Of a stretch of 64,000 nucleotides of DNA, positions 1 to 8,474 are shown piece after piece. The notes under the pieces were generated by a model. The model was not told where the DNA came from, ran no database searches, and saw only the letters and a program-made list of their open reading frames with translations. The position numbers and the translations under genes are program-made. How positions within the stretch are numbered: the stretch's first letter is position 1; each line of letters starts with the position of its first letter. Source of the stretch: Hydrogenophaga sp. 2FB (GTDB lineage: Bacteria > Pseudomonadota > Gammaproteobacteria > Burkholderiales > Burkholderiaceae_C); NCBI RefSeq assembly GCF_005503365.1, contig NZ_SCML01000010.1:1-64000 (forward strand). The letters are read 5' to 3'.

Positions 1-127
1 GGCGTGCTCACCCTTCCACTCCCCAAGGGCTGACCCGCCCTTTGCGGCGCAGCTTTCAGAGGCAAAGTAAGACGCTTGACCTGTTCCCCAACAGATCTCA
101 TTTCTAGGGTTCACGGCGGCAGCAGCC
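1..127. other. Left flank outside the transposon
   Basis: This should be the sequence that originally followed glmS, or another element inserted in tandem at the same site. No gene is recognised. A minus-strand frame is open through it (see the entry at 1-617), but the frame continues across the transposon end, so it says little. Confidence 0.4.
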
Positions 128-265
128 TGACTGGAGGGAATAAAGTTCGTCGGGGGTATGTGCGCTAACGTGTTGATTTTCCTAGGCATGCTGCGCGTGC
201 CAAAGTTCGTCGCAATGTGCCCTTTACTCGTGATGACTCCACCCCCGTGCTTCAAAGTCCGTCGG
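128..265 (+). repeat. Left transposon end with three candidate TnsB sites
   Basis: Copies of AAAGTYCGTCG start at 142 (AAAGTTCGTCGG), 202 (AAAGTTCGTCGC) and 254 (AAAGTCCGTCGG), spaced 60 and 52 bp. Three separated transposase sites over roughly 140 bp is the layout of the Tn7 left end. The third copy continues into a 47-base block shared with the right end. Confidence 0.75.
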
Positions 266-411
266 AGCGGCAGCTGACTGGAAGGGCTGATGTGCAGCGG
301 CAGCCGACAGACGCGATGAAGAGCTGAGCCTGCAGCGCTTGCCCCATCGCGATCTCTCAGTTCCTCCAAATCGCTGGGATCGAAAGTCAACTGCCAGAGA
401 TGCTGCAGACA

Positions 412-830
412 TTGCAAGCTTACGTGTGGCGCGGACACGGCGTTTTGCCGCGCCTCCCCTAGATGTTCTTCCTCAAGCAACCGCGCCCCGGTAGCATGAC
501 CAAGATCGGCCAGGAGCGGGCATTGAAAAACTCTCGTGGAGCCCCGCTAAGCCAAGCGCACGAGTACCAACAAGCTCGATCCATACACAGATAAGCCTCA
601 ACCTAGCTATTGATCAAGGCGACAAACTCGCCGAAACAGCGGTGCACTTTGCTCCAGCTCCTCACACCCAAACTGAAAGGGAGAAAACGAAGCACTGCCC
701 ACGAACGTGATCTGCTTTGCTCATAATAGCGGGTTCAGTATTCGATGGAAATCTCGGGTCACACATCAGTGGAACTCAACAGTGACGTTGAGCAGCCTTC
801 CCGAAGTATCGACAACCAATGGAGAAGACA
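412..830. other. No complete gene seen
   Basis: Apart from the edge-running minus-strand frame in its left half, this stretch shows no complete coding region with a plausible start. It precedes the small gene at 831. Confidence 0.4.
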
Positions 831-1127
831 ATGGCAGAGCACAGAGAGGGACCAGCCACTTTTTCGGATACCTATTGGGTGAAGCGCAAGAGTGTGTTCG
901 AGCGTCCCACTGGAGCAGACGTCGAGATGACATCCGGCGCTTCTTTCGAGTGGGTAATAGCAAATGAGTCAGGAAGCGAAGTGAAATCAGTCTCTGCAAG
1001 TGGAGGTGGCTGGACGAGCATCCATTTTTCGTCACTTGGGCTACATCACAATTACAGCATAGGGTTTCGCAATAAGTCCGGCGGTTCAATGACTCTTAAA
1101 GAGGTCTTGATACGATACGACTCTTGA
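831..1127 (+). CDS. Small hypothetical protein, 98 aa
   Basis: The start at 831 is chosen because GGAG lies 7 bases upstream; an ATG at 819 contains that site. The product has no signal peptide or membrane segment. It is rich in Ser, Gly and aromatic residues and reads as alternating short strands (GGGWTSIHFSSLGLHHNYSI, IGFRNKSGG), suggesting a compact beta-sandwich. No family is recognised. It converges with the secreted protein gene at 1177-2319, with 49 bp between their ends. Local GC is clearly below that of the chromosome to the right, in keeping with acquired DNA. Confidence 0.5.
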   Translation: MAEHREGPATFSDTYWVKRKSVFERPTGADVEMTSGASFEWVIANESGSEVKSVSASGGGWTSIHFSSLGLHHNYSIGFRNKSGGSMTLKEVLIRYDS

Positions 1128-1176
1128 ATGACCCAAAGTTTTGCATCGTTCAAAATAAAAGCTATGCTTTGAATTA

Positions 1177-2319
1177 TTACTGAACAGGTGTCCCTTCCGT
1201 TGCAATACTGGTTTCTAATGCTTTCTTGCATTCGGCCAAGCTGTTGAATGGAGTTGGTACATACAAGACGTCGACTTGCTCGACATCAAACGATACAGTA
1301 GACACCATACGGATTGACCTTTTTTCCTTCGGGACAAAGTCGCTCCACTGGCCAACCGGATACCCAAAGAAGTAATTACCCTCGCGTGGATTGTAAATCG
1401 GAGTATTGAAGACACTCACACTTATCGGGGTGTCATACACCGCTTCTCCATCGATTCGGTAAACCCTCGTGATTGTCTTGGCGACGTAGCCGAAATCCAT
1501 AGATGACAAGGGTGGAATTACTGGAGAGACCTCTCTGAGCTTGTCAATCGTCCTAGTATTCGTCATCTCCTGCTCACGCGAATAAGATGCCTCCAAGGTT
1601 GTCTTAAAGTCATTGGTCGTCTTTCCCTTGTAGAAGTCCAAGAATCCCCCCGAGTTCTCAATGACAACTTGCACGTCCTCTGTTTTCTTTTTTGCGGCAA
1701 TCTCTTTCACGCGGTTCTGCTGAACTTCGATTTCTTTTTCTGACAGCTTCACGGTTAGATCAGTGGCACCGCAATTCCAGTGTATTTGAGAAAGAACCTT
1801 TGTCTGTCCCTTTTGTGGCCCACCACCAACCTCCACTGCCGGCGCTCTAATAAATGTCTTTGAGAAATCTGCCGGGTTAGTTGGAAGAAAAACACCTGTC
1901 TTGGTCCAGTCTGGTGTGAAGCGGAGAAGACTCGCGGCCCAATCCTCGCCTTTATACGTGACGCCTGTAGATGCGGCTACAATTTGGTTTGCAACTGCGG
2001 CGTTGTCCGTGGCCTCCCTGTTTCGTGACTTTTTATTCTTACCATATTCGCGGCGATAAGTCGTAAATTCAGGATACGTTTCTTGTAAGCGTTCCAGCGC
2101 CGTAGCTCGAATCTCAACCTGTTGATCTTTGATGGTGCCAGCTACATAGGCGCTTTCGGTCAAATATTTGGAAGGCTTTGGAGGGACAGCTTTCAACTTG
2201 TCATCCGACTCGGCGGCTATCGATGTGGTCCACGTCATTGATAGTCCGAACGTGCCAGCGGTAATTAACGCTTTGGCAAAGGCATGCTGAATGCAAGAAG
2301 CCATTAGGTAGTTCATCAT
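1177..2319 (-). CDS. Secreted protein of unknown function, 380 aa
   Basis: A strong Shine-Dalgarno site (AGGAGGG, 6 bases before ATG) supports the start at 2319. The N-terminus looks like a signal peptide: a hydrophobic run from about residue 15 to 33, then a possible cleavage site near SIAAESD. The mature part has a Lys-rich middle (about 200-225) that may form a coiled coil (EKEIEVQQNRVKEIAAKKK) and a C-terminal half of alternating polar/apolar strands with one aromatic-rich stretch (EGNYFFGYPVGQWSDF). Codon use is visibly AT-richer than in neighbours. No family is recognised; a secreted toxin or effector is conceivable, but nothing seen proves it. Confidence 0.7.
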   Translation of the reverse strand: MMNYLMASCIQHAFAKALITAGTFGLSMTWTTSIAAESDDKLKAVPPKPSKYLTESAYVAGTIKDQQVEIRATALERLQETYPEFTTYRREYGKNKKSRNREATDNAAVANQIVAASTGVTYKGEDWAASLLRFTPDWTKTGVFLPTNPADFSKTFIRAPAVEVGGGPQKGQTKVLSQIHWNCGATDLTVKLSEKEIEVQQNRVKEIAAKKKTEDVQVVIENSGGFLDFYKGKTTNDFKTTLEASYSREQEMTNTRTIDKLREVSPVIPPLSSMDFGYVAKTITRVYRIDGEAVYDTPISVSVFNTPIYNPREGNYFFGYPVGQWSDFVPKEKRSIRMVSTVSFDVEQVDVLYVPTPFNSLAECKKALETSIATEGTPVQ

Positions 2320-2495
2320 AAATATCCCTCCTATCGCTGTGGTGGGTGACCTGTCGACGGTACTAACGCGTTAGGTGCCGATGTAGACGCAGCAGAATGA
2401 TGAGCCGAGGTTAACTATCCCGTCAAGCTGCATCGGATCAAGCGTCCGGTGCTGAGGGGGTGCTGTTGATGTTCGATGTAAAGCAGGACATTTTG

Positions 2496-2509
2496 GTCGT
2501 CTGAACGAC
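2496..2509. promoter_or_regulatory. Small inverted repeat ahead of the DUF4365 gene
   Basis: GTCGT-CTGA-ACGAC lies about 30 bp before the start at 2540, between the two divergent genes. It could be an operator. The remaining 220 bp between these genes show nothing else clear. Confidence 0.25.
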
Positions 2510-2539
2510 TGCTATCCTCAGGGGAGGAGATCGGTATAG

Positions 2540-3409
2540 ATGAACATGGTCAACAAAATTGGGAACAATTCCGAGAACACGCTCACGCAACCCCCGCAGC
2601 GCTCTGACACGCATCGCATTGACACCGATGCGGTGCGCGTCGTACGCACCTTGCTCACGTCCGACTGGATCGAGCGATCTGTGGAGGACCGCGACTACGG
2701 CATCGACATGATGCTGGAAGCGTTCGACGGGAAGGATCCGACGGGCACGCTTGTCCTATTCCAGATCAAGGGGCATGAGGCGAGCTTCGGAACTGAGCCC
2801 GTCACCTTCTCTGTGCCCGTGAAGACGTTGCTCTACGCACGGATGTTCCAGGCCCCGTTCTTTCTCGTACACGTTTCGAACACGGATCGCAAAGCGCACT
2901 TCGTCTGGCTCCAAAAATACATCGACACGCGCCTCTCAGCAGACAGTCCGCGGTGGGATCGGCAGGCGCATGTCACCATCCATTTCCCGAACGAGAACAT
3001 CCTTGCGACCGACGGATTGCAAAAGATCCGTGCGCTTGCACTCCACGCTGCTCATAGGGATGTTGCTATCACGTTCATGCGCCACCTGTTCTGGCTTAGG
3101 CGGCATGTCGACGAGTTTCAACGGAGTAAGAGCCAGCCCGAGATCGAGCAGGCTTTGATCCGACTCAAGGAAATCAGAAGACTTGAGCCTTTCTTGGCCG
3201 CCTACGAAGACTTCTGTCCGGAGCTCGACATCGACCAACTAAGGAATGCGTTGAAAAAGGCGAAGGTATATGGCGCATTCGATTTCGGCGACGAGGATCT
3301 GGTAGACGTGCAGCTTGGCGAACTCTTTGCTATTCAGATGATGTTCCTCGACAAAGACGAGAGCGATGTATCCACGCTCGACGCACTCGATTCCGGATTT
3401 CCGTATTGA
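2540..3409 (+). CDS. DUF4365 domain protein (nuclease-like), 289 aa
   Basis: Residues about 25-150 match the DUF4365 pattern, a restriction-endonuclease-like fold: DYGIDMMLE (D56, E60) followed by LVLFQIKGHE (Q75-x-K77), which would form the D...(E/Q)xK active site. The C-terminal half is alpha-helical and uncharacterised. The start is supported by GGGGAGGAG upstream. DUF4365 proteins are frequent in defence islands and mobile elements, but their substrate is not established. The gene stands alone, divergent from the secreted protein gene and convergent with pncB. Confidence 0.75.
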   Translation: MNMVNKIGNNSENTLTQPPQRSDTHRIDTDAVRVVRTLLTSDWIERSVEDRDYGIDMMLEAFDGKDPTGTLVLFQIKGHEASFGTEPVTFSVPVKTLLYARMFQAPFFLVHVSNTDRKAHFVWLQKYIDTRLSADSPRWDRQAHVTIHFPNENILATDGLQKIRALALHAAHRDVAITFMRHLFWLRRHVDEFQRSKSQPEIEQALIRLKEIRRLEPFLAAYEDFCPELDIDQLRNALKKAKVYGAFDFGDEDLVDVQLGELFAIQMMFLDKDESDVSTLDALDSGFPY

Positions 3410-3545
3410 CCATCGATCCTGAGAAGATGGGCTAATGAAAGTTCCTACCAAACTCACGCTCAGGAGCTAACGTTCGATCTTCAAATCCGAATGTCTGAGT
3501 TCAATCTGCAGCGGACGGAAGGGCCGGTAGAAGCTCCTTGACCAT

Positions 3546-4778
3546 TCAGCTCGAAATACGAAACACCTGACGCAGGTACGCCAGAAAAGTCTCGTCGTCG
3601 CAGATAGTCTTCCCCGGCGAGTCGGAGAGCTTGGCCACAGGTTGGCCATTGCAGCTCACGAGCTTCATGACGATGTTCAGCGGGTTCAATCCCACGTCAT
3701 TGGTGAGGTTCGTCCCGATGCCGAATCCGGTCTGAATCCGGTCGGCAAAATGTTCGTAGAGATCGAGGGCGGCCGGCAGATCCAGACCGTCGGAGAACAC
3801 CAGGCGTTTGCTGTGCGCATTGACCTTCAAGCGCGCGTAGTGCGCCAGCGCCTTCTCACCCCACGCGACGGGGTCTCCCGAGTCGTGGCGCAAGCCGTCG
3901 AAGAGCTTGGCGAAGTAGAGGTCGAAGTCGGCCAGGAAGGCGTCCATGCCCACGACATCGGTCAGGGCCACGCCCAGGTCGCCGCGGTACTCCTGCACCC
4001 AGTTCTCCAGGGCGGCCTTCTGAAAGCCCTTGAGCTGCACGCCCGTTGCCTGGAAGGTCTGTAGATATTCATGGGCCATGGTGCCGATCGGGACCAAACC
4101 GTACTTCTTCGCGAGGTACACGTTGGACGTGCCTTTGAAGAATTCGGGCACCGCTTGCGCGAAGGTGGCCACCACCTCCTCTTGCCAGGCGGCCGAGAAG
4201 CGCCGGCGCACGCCGAAGTCGAAGAACTCGAGGGGGTGCTTTCGCTTTGTGCCTTGTTTGCCGAAGTCGCGCAGCAGCGCAATCTTCTCCTGCAAGCGTC
4301 GCCGGCCCTCAGCCAGGACGTCCGGCGTGGCCATGCGCCGAAAGTAGCTCTCGTTGACGATGGCCAGCGCGAAGATCTCGAACAGCATCACATGGATCTG
4401 CGGCCCTTTGGCCACAATGCTCAGGCGATTGCCATCGGTTCCAACGGTGATGTAGCGGCTCTGCAACTGGAAGATGCGCAGGAAGTCGATGAAGTCGGAC
4501 TTCATGTACCGAAGACCGCCAAGGTACTGCAGCTCGTCCTCAGAGAATCGCAGCGTGCAAAGGTACTCGATCTGCCGCTCGACCTCGGTCCGGATCTCGC
4601 TCAGGGGATACCCGGGCTCGTTGCGGCACACGAAGCGGTACTCGGCCTGGTTGGCCGGCATCGAGTGCAGCATGGGCTGCAGCATGGTGAACTTGTAGAG
4701 GTCGGTGCCGAGCAGCGAGGTGACGATGGGAACGAACCCCATTTCTGTCTGTCCCGCTCGCGTGAGGTGCGTACTCAT
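3546..4778 (-). CDS. pncB: Nicotinate phosphoribosyltransferase, 410 aa
   Basis: Converts nicotinate and PRPP to nicotinate mononucleotide in the Preiss-Handler NAD salvage route. Family features: the N-terminal [13 protein letters not shown] motif, the [12 protein letters not shown] segment, a loop with [18 protein letters not shown], and the C-terminal [11 protein letters not shown] phosphate-binding stretch. Length is normal. The start at 4778 is chosen because AGGAG precedes it by 6 bases; an in-frame ATG at 4808 would overlap the preceding gene. Last gene of a minus-strand operon after the nicotinamidase-like gene (26 bp gap) and nrtR, and so probably under the operators at 6395-6433. 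Confidence 0.93.
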   Translation of the reverse strand: MSTHLTRAGQTEMGFVPIVTSLLGTDLYKFTMLQPMLHSMPANQAEYRFVCRNEPGYPLSEIRTEVERQIEYLCTLRFSEDELQYLGGLRYMKSDFIDFLRIFQLQSRYITVGTDGNRLSIVAKGPQIHVMLFEIFALAIVNESYFRRMATPDVLAEGRRRLQEKIALLRDFGKQGTKRKHPLEFFDFGVRRRFSAAWQEEVVATFAQAVPEFFKGTSNVYLAKKYGLVPIGTMAHEYLQTFQATGVQLKGFQKAALENWVQEYRGDLGVALTDVVGMDAFLADFDLYFAKLFDGLRHDSGDPVAWGEKALAHYARLKVNAHSKRLVFSDGLDLPAALDLYEHFADRIQTGFGIGTNLTNDVGLNPLNIVMKLVSCNGQPVAKLSDSPGKTICDDETFLAYLRQVFRISS

Positions 4779-4804
4779 GGTGGTCTCCTGGTCCTGTTCT
4801 GGCG

Positions 4805-5620
4805 TCACGAGATCGATTGCGCAAATTCATCCGCAGTCAGCACCCCGGTGCCGCTCGCGCGCGCCCTGTCGAACAGATCGTCGGCGAGCTTTTCGAAGCC
4901 CGGCACCGGGCTCATGCAGTCCCGCAGTAGGACCACCCGGGGTGCAAGAGCAGGCGTTTTGGCCAGGAAGCGCATGAACTGGACGTAGCTGGCCGCGACG
5001 CAGTGGCTCGACGCTTGACCCGCCATCGCGATGACATCCGCGCCGTCGGCCAGCGATGTCGCCAGCACCGTGTTGAACTGGGTCCCCGGCACCGACGGCA
5101 CGGGCGCGTCGGCCTCGAACACGCCGAAGTGCTCGGTCAACGGGTACTCGCCCTTGAGCACCTTGCTAACGGCACGCTGGTGGGTCATTTCCCAGGCGGC
5201 CAGGCTGCGGGCGAGATCGCCCTGGATGTTGTGGCCCCAGGTACCCGTGACGCAGTGCACCGGCCAGACCACCATGCCGCCCTTGCCGGCGCTGGTCAGT
5301 TGTTCGAGCATGCCGACGACCTGGTCGGTCAAGCCCGCATCCCTGGGGCGGTAGACGCCGGCGACGACGTCCGCCGCTGTGATGAAGGTGAATGGCGCTA
5401 CCGGCTGGCCATCGCGGGTGAGCCAGAAGGTGGTGCGCTCGACCGCCACGCTCGCGTGCGAATCCAGCGTCACGGTGATGCCGCCAATTCGGTCCTGGTG
5501 GGACTCGATGAAGTTGGCCAGGCGCTTGAGGTCTTCATTGGCGCCTGCCACCGGCAGTGCCGCGCCTTCGATGTCGCAGAAATCGTTCTGGGGATCAATG
5601 ATCAGGAGCTTCGTGCGCAT
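4805..5620 (-). CDS. pncA: Nicotinamidase / isochorismatase-family hydrolase, 271 aa
   Basis: Probably deamidates nicotinamide to nicotinate, feeding the pncB product encoded directly downstream. The N-terminal [11 protein letters not shown] carries the catalytic Asp and start of the metal site, and [11 protein letters not shown] carries the catalytic Cys with the cis-peptide region. It is longer than typical PncA (about 210 aa), with extra sequence around residues 70-130. The start at 5620 lies one base after the nrtR stop, so translation is probably coupled. The pairing with pncB and nrtR makes nicotinamidase far likelier than another isochorismatase activity. Confidence 0.88.
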   Translation of the reverse strand: MRTKLLIIDPQNDFCDIEGAALPVAGANEDLKRLANFIESHQDRIGGITVTLDSHASVAVERTTFWLTRDGQPVAPFTFITAADVVAGVYRPRDAGLTDQVVGMLEQLTSAGKGGMVVWPVHCVTGTWGHNIQGDLARSLAAWEMTHQRAVSKVLKGEYPLTEHFGVFEADAPVPSVPGTQFNTVLATSLADGADVIAMAGQASSHCVAASYVQFMRFLAKTPALAPRVVLLRDCMSPVPGFEKLADDLFDRARASGTGVLTADEFAQSIS

Positions 5621-5621
5621 G

Positions 5622-6374
5622 TCATTCCTTGGTTGATTGAACTTCAACAGAGCGGAACGTGCGCGGAAAGACGGCGGCACGCTCACGGTCCAATATTCGG
5701 TAGCCCATGGCTGAGCGGCCCGCATCACCAGCGATCGAACCCTCTTCGACCAGGAACTGCGCATCCAGCATCCTCTTGCGAAACGCGCTCTTGTCCATGG
5801 GGCGACCCAGCACGATCTCATAGGTGCGCTGGAGCTGCGGCAGCGTGAAGGGTTCCTGCAACAGGAATGCGGGCAACGAGGTGTACTCCACCTTGCCGCG
5901 CAGACGCTCCACGGCCGCGGTCAGTATCTCGGCGTGGTCGAATGCCAGGCGCTTGCGTAAGGCGGTGTCGACCTCGACCCATTCCGATGCAGCTGAAGCT
6001 GCTGATACTGCTGCTTCACTGTCCTCGGGCGGTGGCACCAGGGCGAAGTAGACGTGGGTGGCGCACCATCCCCGGGGATCTCGCTTGGTACTGCCCCAAC
6101 TGCCCAACTGCTCCAGGTAGGGGGTTTTGAACCCGGTCTTCTCCCCCAACTTGCGCAGCGCGCAGTCGTACAGGCTTGCATCGACGTCCACATTGATGAA
6201 TCCGCCCGGCAGCGCCATTCGCCCGGGGTAAGGATCCGTGGCCGTCTCGGGGCGGCGCACCAGCAGCACCTTCAACTGCTCCTCGATCACCGTGAAGATC
6301 ACCACGTCGACCGTGACCAGCGGCCGTTCGAAGTCGGGGCCCGATGCGCGCGGTGTGGGTTTTTTGGTGGCCAT
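5622..6374 (-). CDS. nrtR: NrtR-type NUDIX transcriptional regulator, 250 aa
   Basis: N-terminal NUDIX domain (about 20-155) fused to a winged-helix C-terminus (about 160-250, ending FRSVEVQ). The NUDIX box GGFINVDVDASLYDCALRKL lacks the usual Glu residues (RK where RE is expected, GE for EE), as in NrtR proteins that sense ADP-ribose rather than hydrolyse it. Known NrtR regulators repress NAD biosynthesis genes; this one heads the pncA-pncB operon. The gene is divergent from the SPFH gene, and the 76-bp gap holds two palindromes that would be its operators. Confidence 0.88.
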   Translation of the reverse strand: MATKKPTPRASGPDFERPLVTVDVVIFTVIEEQLKVLLVRRPETATDPYPGRMALPGGFINVDVDASLYDCALRKLGEKTGFKTPYLEQLGSWGSTKRDPRGWCATHVYFALVPPPEDSEAAVSAASAASEWVEVDTALRKRLAFDHAEILTAAVERLRGKVEYTSLPAFLLQEPFTLPQLQRTYEIVLGRPMDKSAFRKRMLDAQFLVEEGSIAGDAGRSAMGYRILDRERAAVFPRTFRSVEVQSTKE

Positions 6375-6394
6375 GCTTGACATCTCCTGTTTGA

Positions 6395-6433
6395 GTTGTA
6401 CTATACAACCCATCAAAGGTTGTACTGTGCAAC
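6395..6433. promoter_or_regulatory. Paired NrtR operator palindromes
   Basis: GTTGTACTATACAAC (6395-6409) and GTTGTACTGTGCAAC (6419-6433) are near-identical palindromes with centres 24 bp apart, in the divergent gap between nrtR and the SPFH gene. Such pairing suits cooperative dimer binding controlling both transcription units. Confidence 0.75.
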
Positions 6434-6450
6434 TTAACAAGGAGCTCCAA

Positions 6451-7500
6451 ATGCTTGGCATCCAGTTCATCAAATCGCAGCCCACCACCCACCTCATGCA
6501 GTTCCGTGGCGGCAAGCTCGTGCGCCAGGGGGCGGGCCTCTCGTTCTTCTACTATGCGCCCACCACCTCGCTGGTCGCGGTGCCGATTGCCAGCCGCGAC
6601 GCCGGCTTCATGCTGGAGCTGGTCACCAGCGACTTCCAGGGTGTGACCGTGCAGGGAGAGGTCACCTACCGGGTAGGTGACCCCAGCCGCATCTACAAGA
6701 TGATGGATTTCTCCTTGAAGCCCGATGGCGCTTCCTACGCCTCGGAAGATCCGGACCGCCTCAAGGGTCGCGTCGTGATGCAGGTGCGCGCCATCGTGCA
6801 GCAGGTGATCCAGGCGCTGCCCCTGCGCAATGCCCTGAAGGCCACGGCCGAGATCGCAAGGACCGCGCGGGAGCAGTTGGGCAACCAGTCCGAGATCCAG
6901 GCGCTCGGCCTGGAGATTCTGGGTGTGTCCGTGGTGGCCATCAAGCCCACGTCCGACATCGCCCGCGCGCTGGAGGCCGAAGCCCGCGAGGCCAACCTCA
7001 AGGCGGCCGATGACGCCATCTCGCAGCGCCGCATGGCTGGCGTGCAGAACGAGCGCGCCATCCGCCAGAACGAGCTCGACACGGAGATCGCGGTGGAAGT
7101 GAAGAAGCGTGAGATCCAGGAAACCCAGATGGAGGCCAAGGCAGCGGCCATGCGGCGCCAGAACGAGTTGCGGGCCGAGCAGATGAGCGCCGACATCGTG
7201 CTGGAAAACCAGCGCAAGGAGTTCGTCACCAGCGAGGCCCAGAACACGCGTCAGGAGGCCGAGGCGCAGGCGCACAAGGTGCGCGCGGTGATGGATGCGC
7301 TGGAGAAGGCCGATCCTCGGGTGGTGCAGGCCCTGGCGGCCGTGGGTATGCAGCCCGGCCAACTCATCGCCCAGGCCTTCGGTGGCATCGCCGAGCGGGC
7401 TGAGCGCATCGGCCAGCTCAACATGTCGCCCGAATTGCTCAACTCGCTGCTGGGCGCCGGTGTGGGTGCCGGCACGGTGGCCGCACGGAGGCCGGTGTGA
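6451..7500 (+). CDS. SPFH/Band 7 domain protein, 349 aa
   Basis: Residues about 1-190 form an SPFH domain (GLSFFYYAPTTSLVAVP, VTVQGEVTYRVGDP, LGVSVVAIKP). This is followed by a long charged coiled coil (about 190-300, repeated EAREANLKAADDA and KREIQETQMEAKA) and a short Gly/Ala-rich tail. There is no obvious transmembrane segment, so it is likely a soluble or peripheral scaffold. AAGGAG 6 bases before 6451 fixes the start. It overlaps the NAD-kinase-like gene by 4 bases (GTGA). Similar SPFH genes are often linked with nudix, pncA and pncB genes, but their role is unknown. Confidence 0.85.
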   Translation: MLGIQFIKSQPTTHLMQFRGGKLVRQGAGLSFFYYAPTTSLVAVPIASRDAGFMLELVTSDFQGVTVQGEVTYRVGDPSRIYKMMDFSLKPDGASYASEDPDRLKGRVVMQVRAIVQQVIQALPLRNALKATAEIARTAREQLGNQSEIQALGLEILGVSVVAIKPTSDIARALEAEAREANLKAADDAISQRRMAGVQNERAIRQNELDTEIAVEVKKREIQETQMEAKAAAMRRQNELRAEQMSADIVLENQRKEFVTSEAQNTRQEAEAQAHKVRAVMDALEKADPRVVQALAAVGMQPGQLIAQAFGGIAERAERIGQLNMSPELLNSLLGAGVGAGTVAARRPV

Positions 7501-8441
7501 GCGGGACGGCTTCTCAAGGCGAAAGGCGGGTGGTGCTGGTGACCCGGCGCACACGGCTGGATAACTTGATCGCGCGCTACAACACGCTCGGCCAGGCGAA
7601 GTTCTACGTCGAGCACCTGGGGGCCGACTTCTCGGACTACCTCAAGGAGAACGAGGCCTATGCGGCCAGCCTGAGCGTCACCGTGCAGGCCCTGCAGGCC
7701 TGGGGGCGGTATCAGATCGTGGACCGGTCGTTGCTGGCCAACTTCGTCTTCGCCCCCTCGGACATCGTGGTGGCGCTGGGGCAGGACGGCTTGGTTGCCA
7801 ACACCATGAAGTACCTGGAGGGTCAGCCGCTAGTGGGGCTCAACCCCGAGCCCTCGCGCTGGGACGGTGTGCTGCTGCCGTTCCAGCCGGCCGACCTCGG
7901 CGCGATCCTGCCGGGCGTTGCCGCGGACCAGCGCGTCACCCGCTCGGTCACCATGGCCGAAGCCCGCCTGAGCGACGGTCAGGTGCTGCGCGCCGTCAAC
8001 GATCTGTTCATCGGGCCGCGCAGCCACACTTCAGCGCTCTACGACCTGTCGCATGGTTCGAAGACCGAGTTCCAATCGTCCTCGGGCTTGATCGTTTCAA
8101 CTGGCCTTGGCTCCACGGCCTGGCTCAAGAGCATCGTGACAGGCTCGCTGGCGATTGCACGCACGCTGGGTACACCCTCTTCGGAGGAGGCCTACCAGCC
8201 CATGCAGTGGGAAGAGCGGGCGCTGGTGTTTGCGGTGCGGGAACCGTTTCCGACCCGGACTTCACAGGCCACGCTGGTGTATGGGCGGGTACAGGATGGG
8301 GCGCCGCTCAGGGTGCGATCCCGCATGCCGGACAACGGCATCATCTTTTCGGACGGCATGGAGACCGACTATTTGCAGTTCACCGCGGGGATGGAGGCAA
8401 CCATTGCGCCTTCGGCGACGACGGGCCAGCTGGTGATCTGA
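7497..8441 (+). CDS. NAD kinase-like protein, 314 aa
   Basis: Contains a diverged NAD-kinase signature: ALGQDGLVANTMKYL in place of the usual GGDGT motif, then PLVGLNPEPSRWDG and an NDLFIGPRSHTSALYDL segment matching the conserved NE-type loop, and LIVSTGLGSTAW matching the STPTGSTAY motif. It starts at a GTG overlapping the SPFH stop. Known family members phosphorylate NAD to NADP. The altered GGDGT box leaves activity uncertain; it may be a nucleotide sensor. Context (nrtR, pncA, pncB, SPFH) ties it to NAD metabolism. Confidence 0.75.
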   Translation: MSGTASQGERRVVLVTRRTRLDNLIARYNTLGQAKFYVEHLGADFSDYLKENEAYAASLSVTVQALQAWGRYQIVDRSLLANFVFAPSDIVVALGQDGLVANTMKYLEGQPLVGLNPEPSRWDGVLLPFQPADLGAILPGVAADQRVTRSVTMAEARLSDGQVLRAVNDLFIGPRSHTSALYDLSHGSKTEFQSSSGLIVSTGLGSTAWLKSIVTGSLAIARTLGTPSSEEAYQPMQWEERALVFAVREPFPTRTSQATLVYGRVQDGAPLRVRSRMPDNGIIFSDGMETDYLQFTAGMEATIAPSATTGQLVI

Positions 8442-8474
8442 AATCGCCATCACCGGTAGAGACAGTGCACTAAT

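Larger units (their letters stand above)
1..617 (-). pseudogene. Open frame running off the left edge, unrecognised
   Basis: A minus-strand frame has no stop from about 617 down to base 1 (about 205 codons). No ATG start is present, only TTG/GTG candidates. The stretch translated from about 540 to 300 (for example LLADLGHATGARLLEEEHLG and FDPSDLEELRDRDG) reads like real protein, whereas the part below 265 passes through the transposon end repeats. It may be a cargo gene truncated by the transposon end, or a chance open frame in GC-rich DNA. Confidence 0.25.

Noticed and set aside
2540..3409. Type II restriction endonuclease with partner methylase
   Set aside because: No methyltransferase gene adjoins it, and the sequence matches DUF4365 rather than a specific restriction family.
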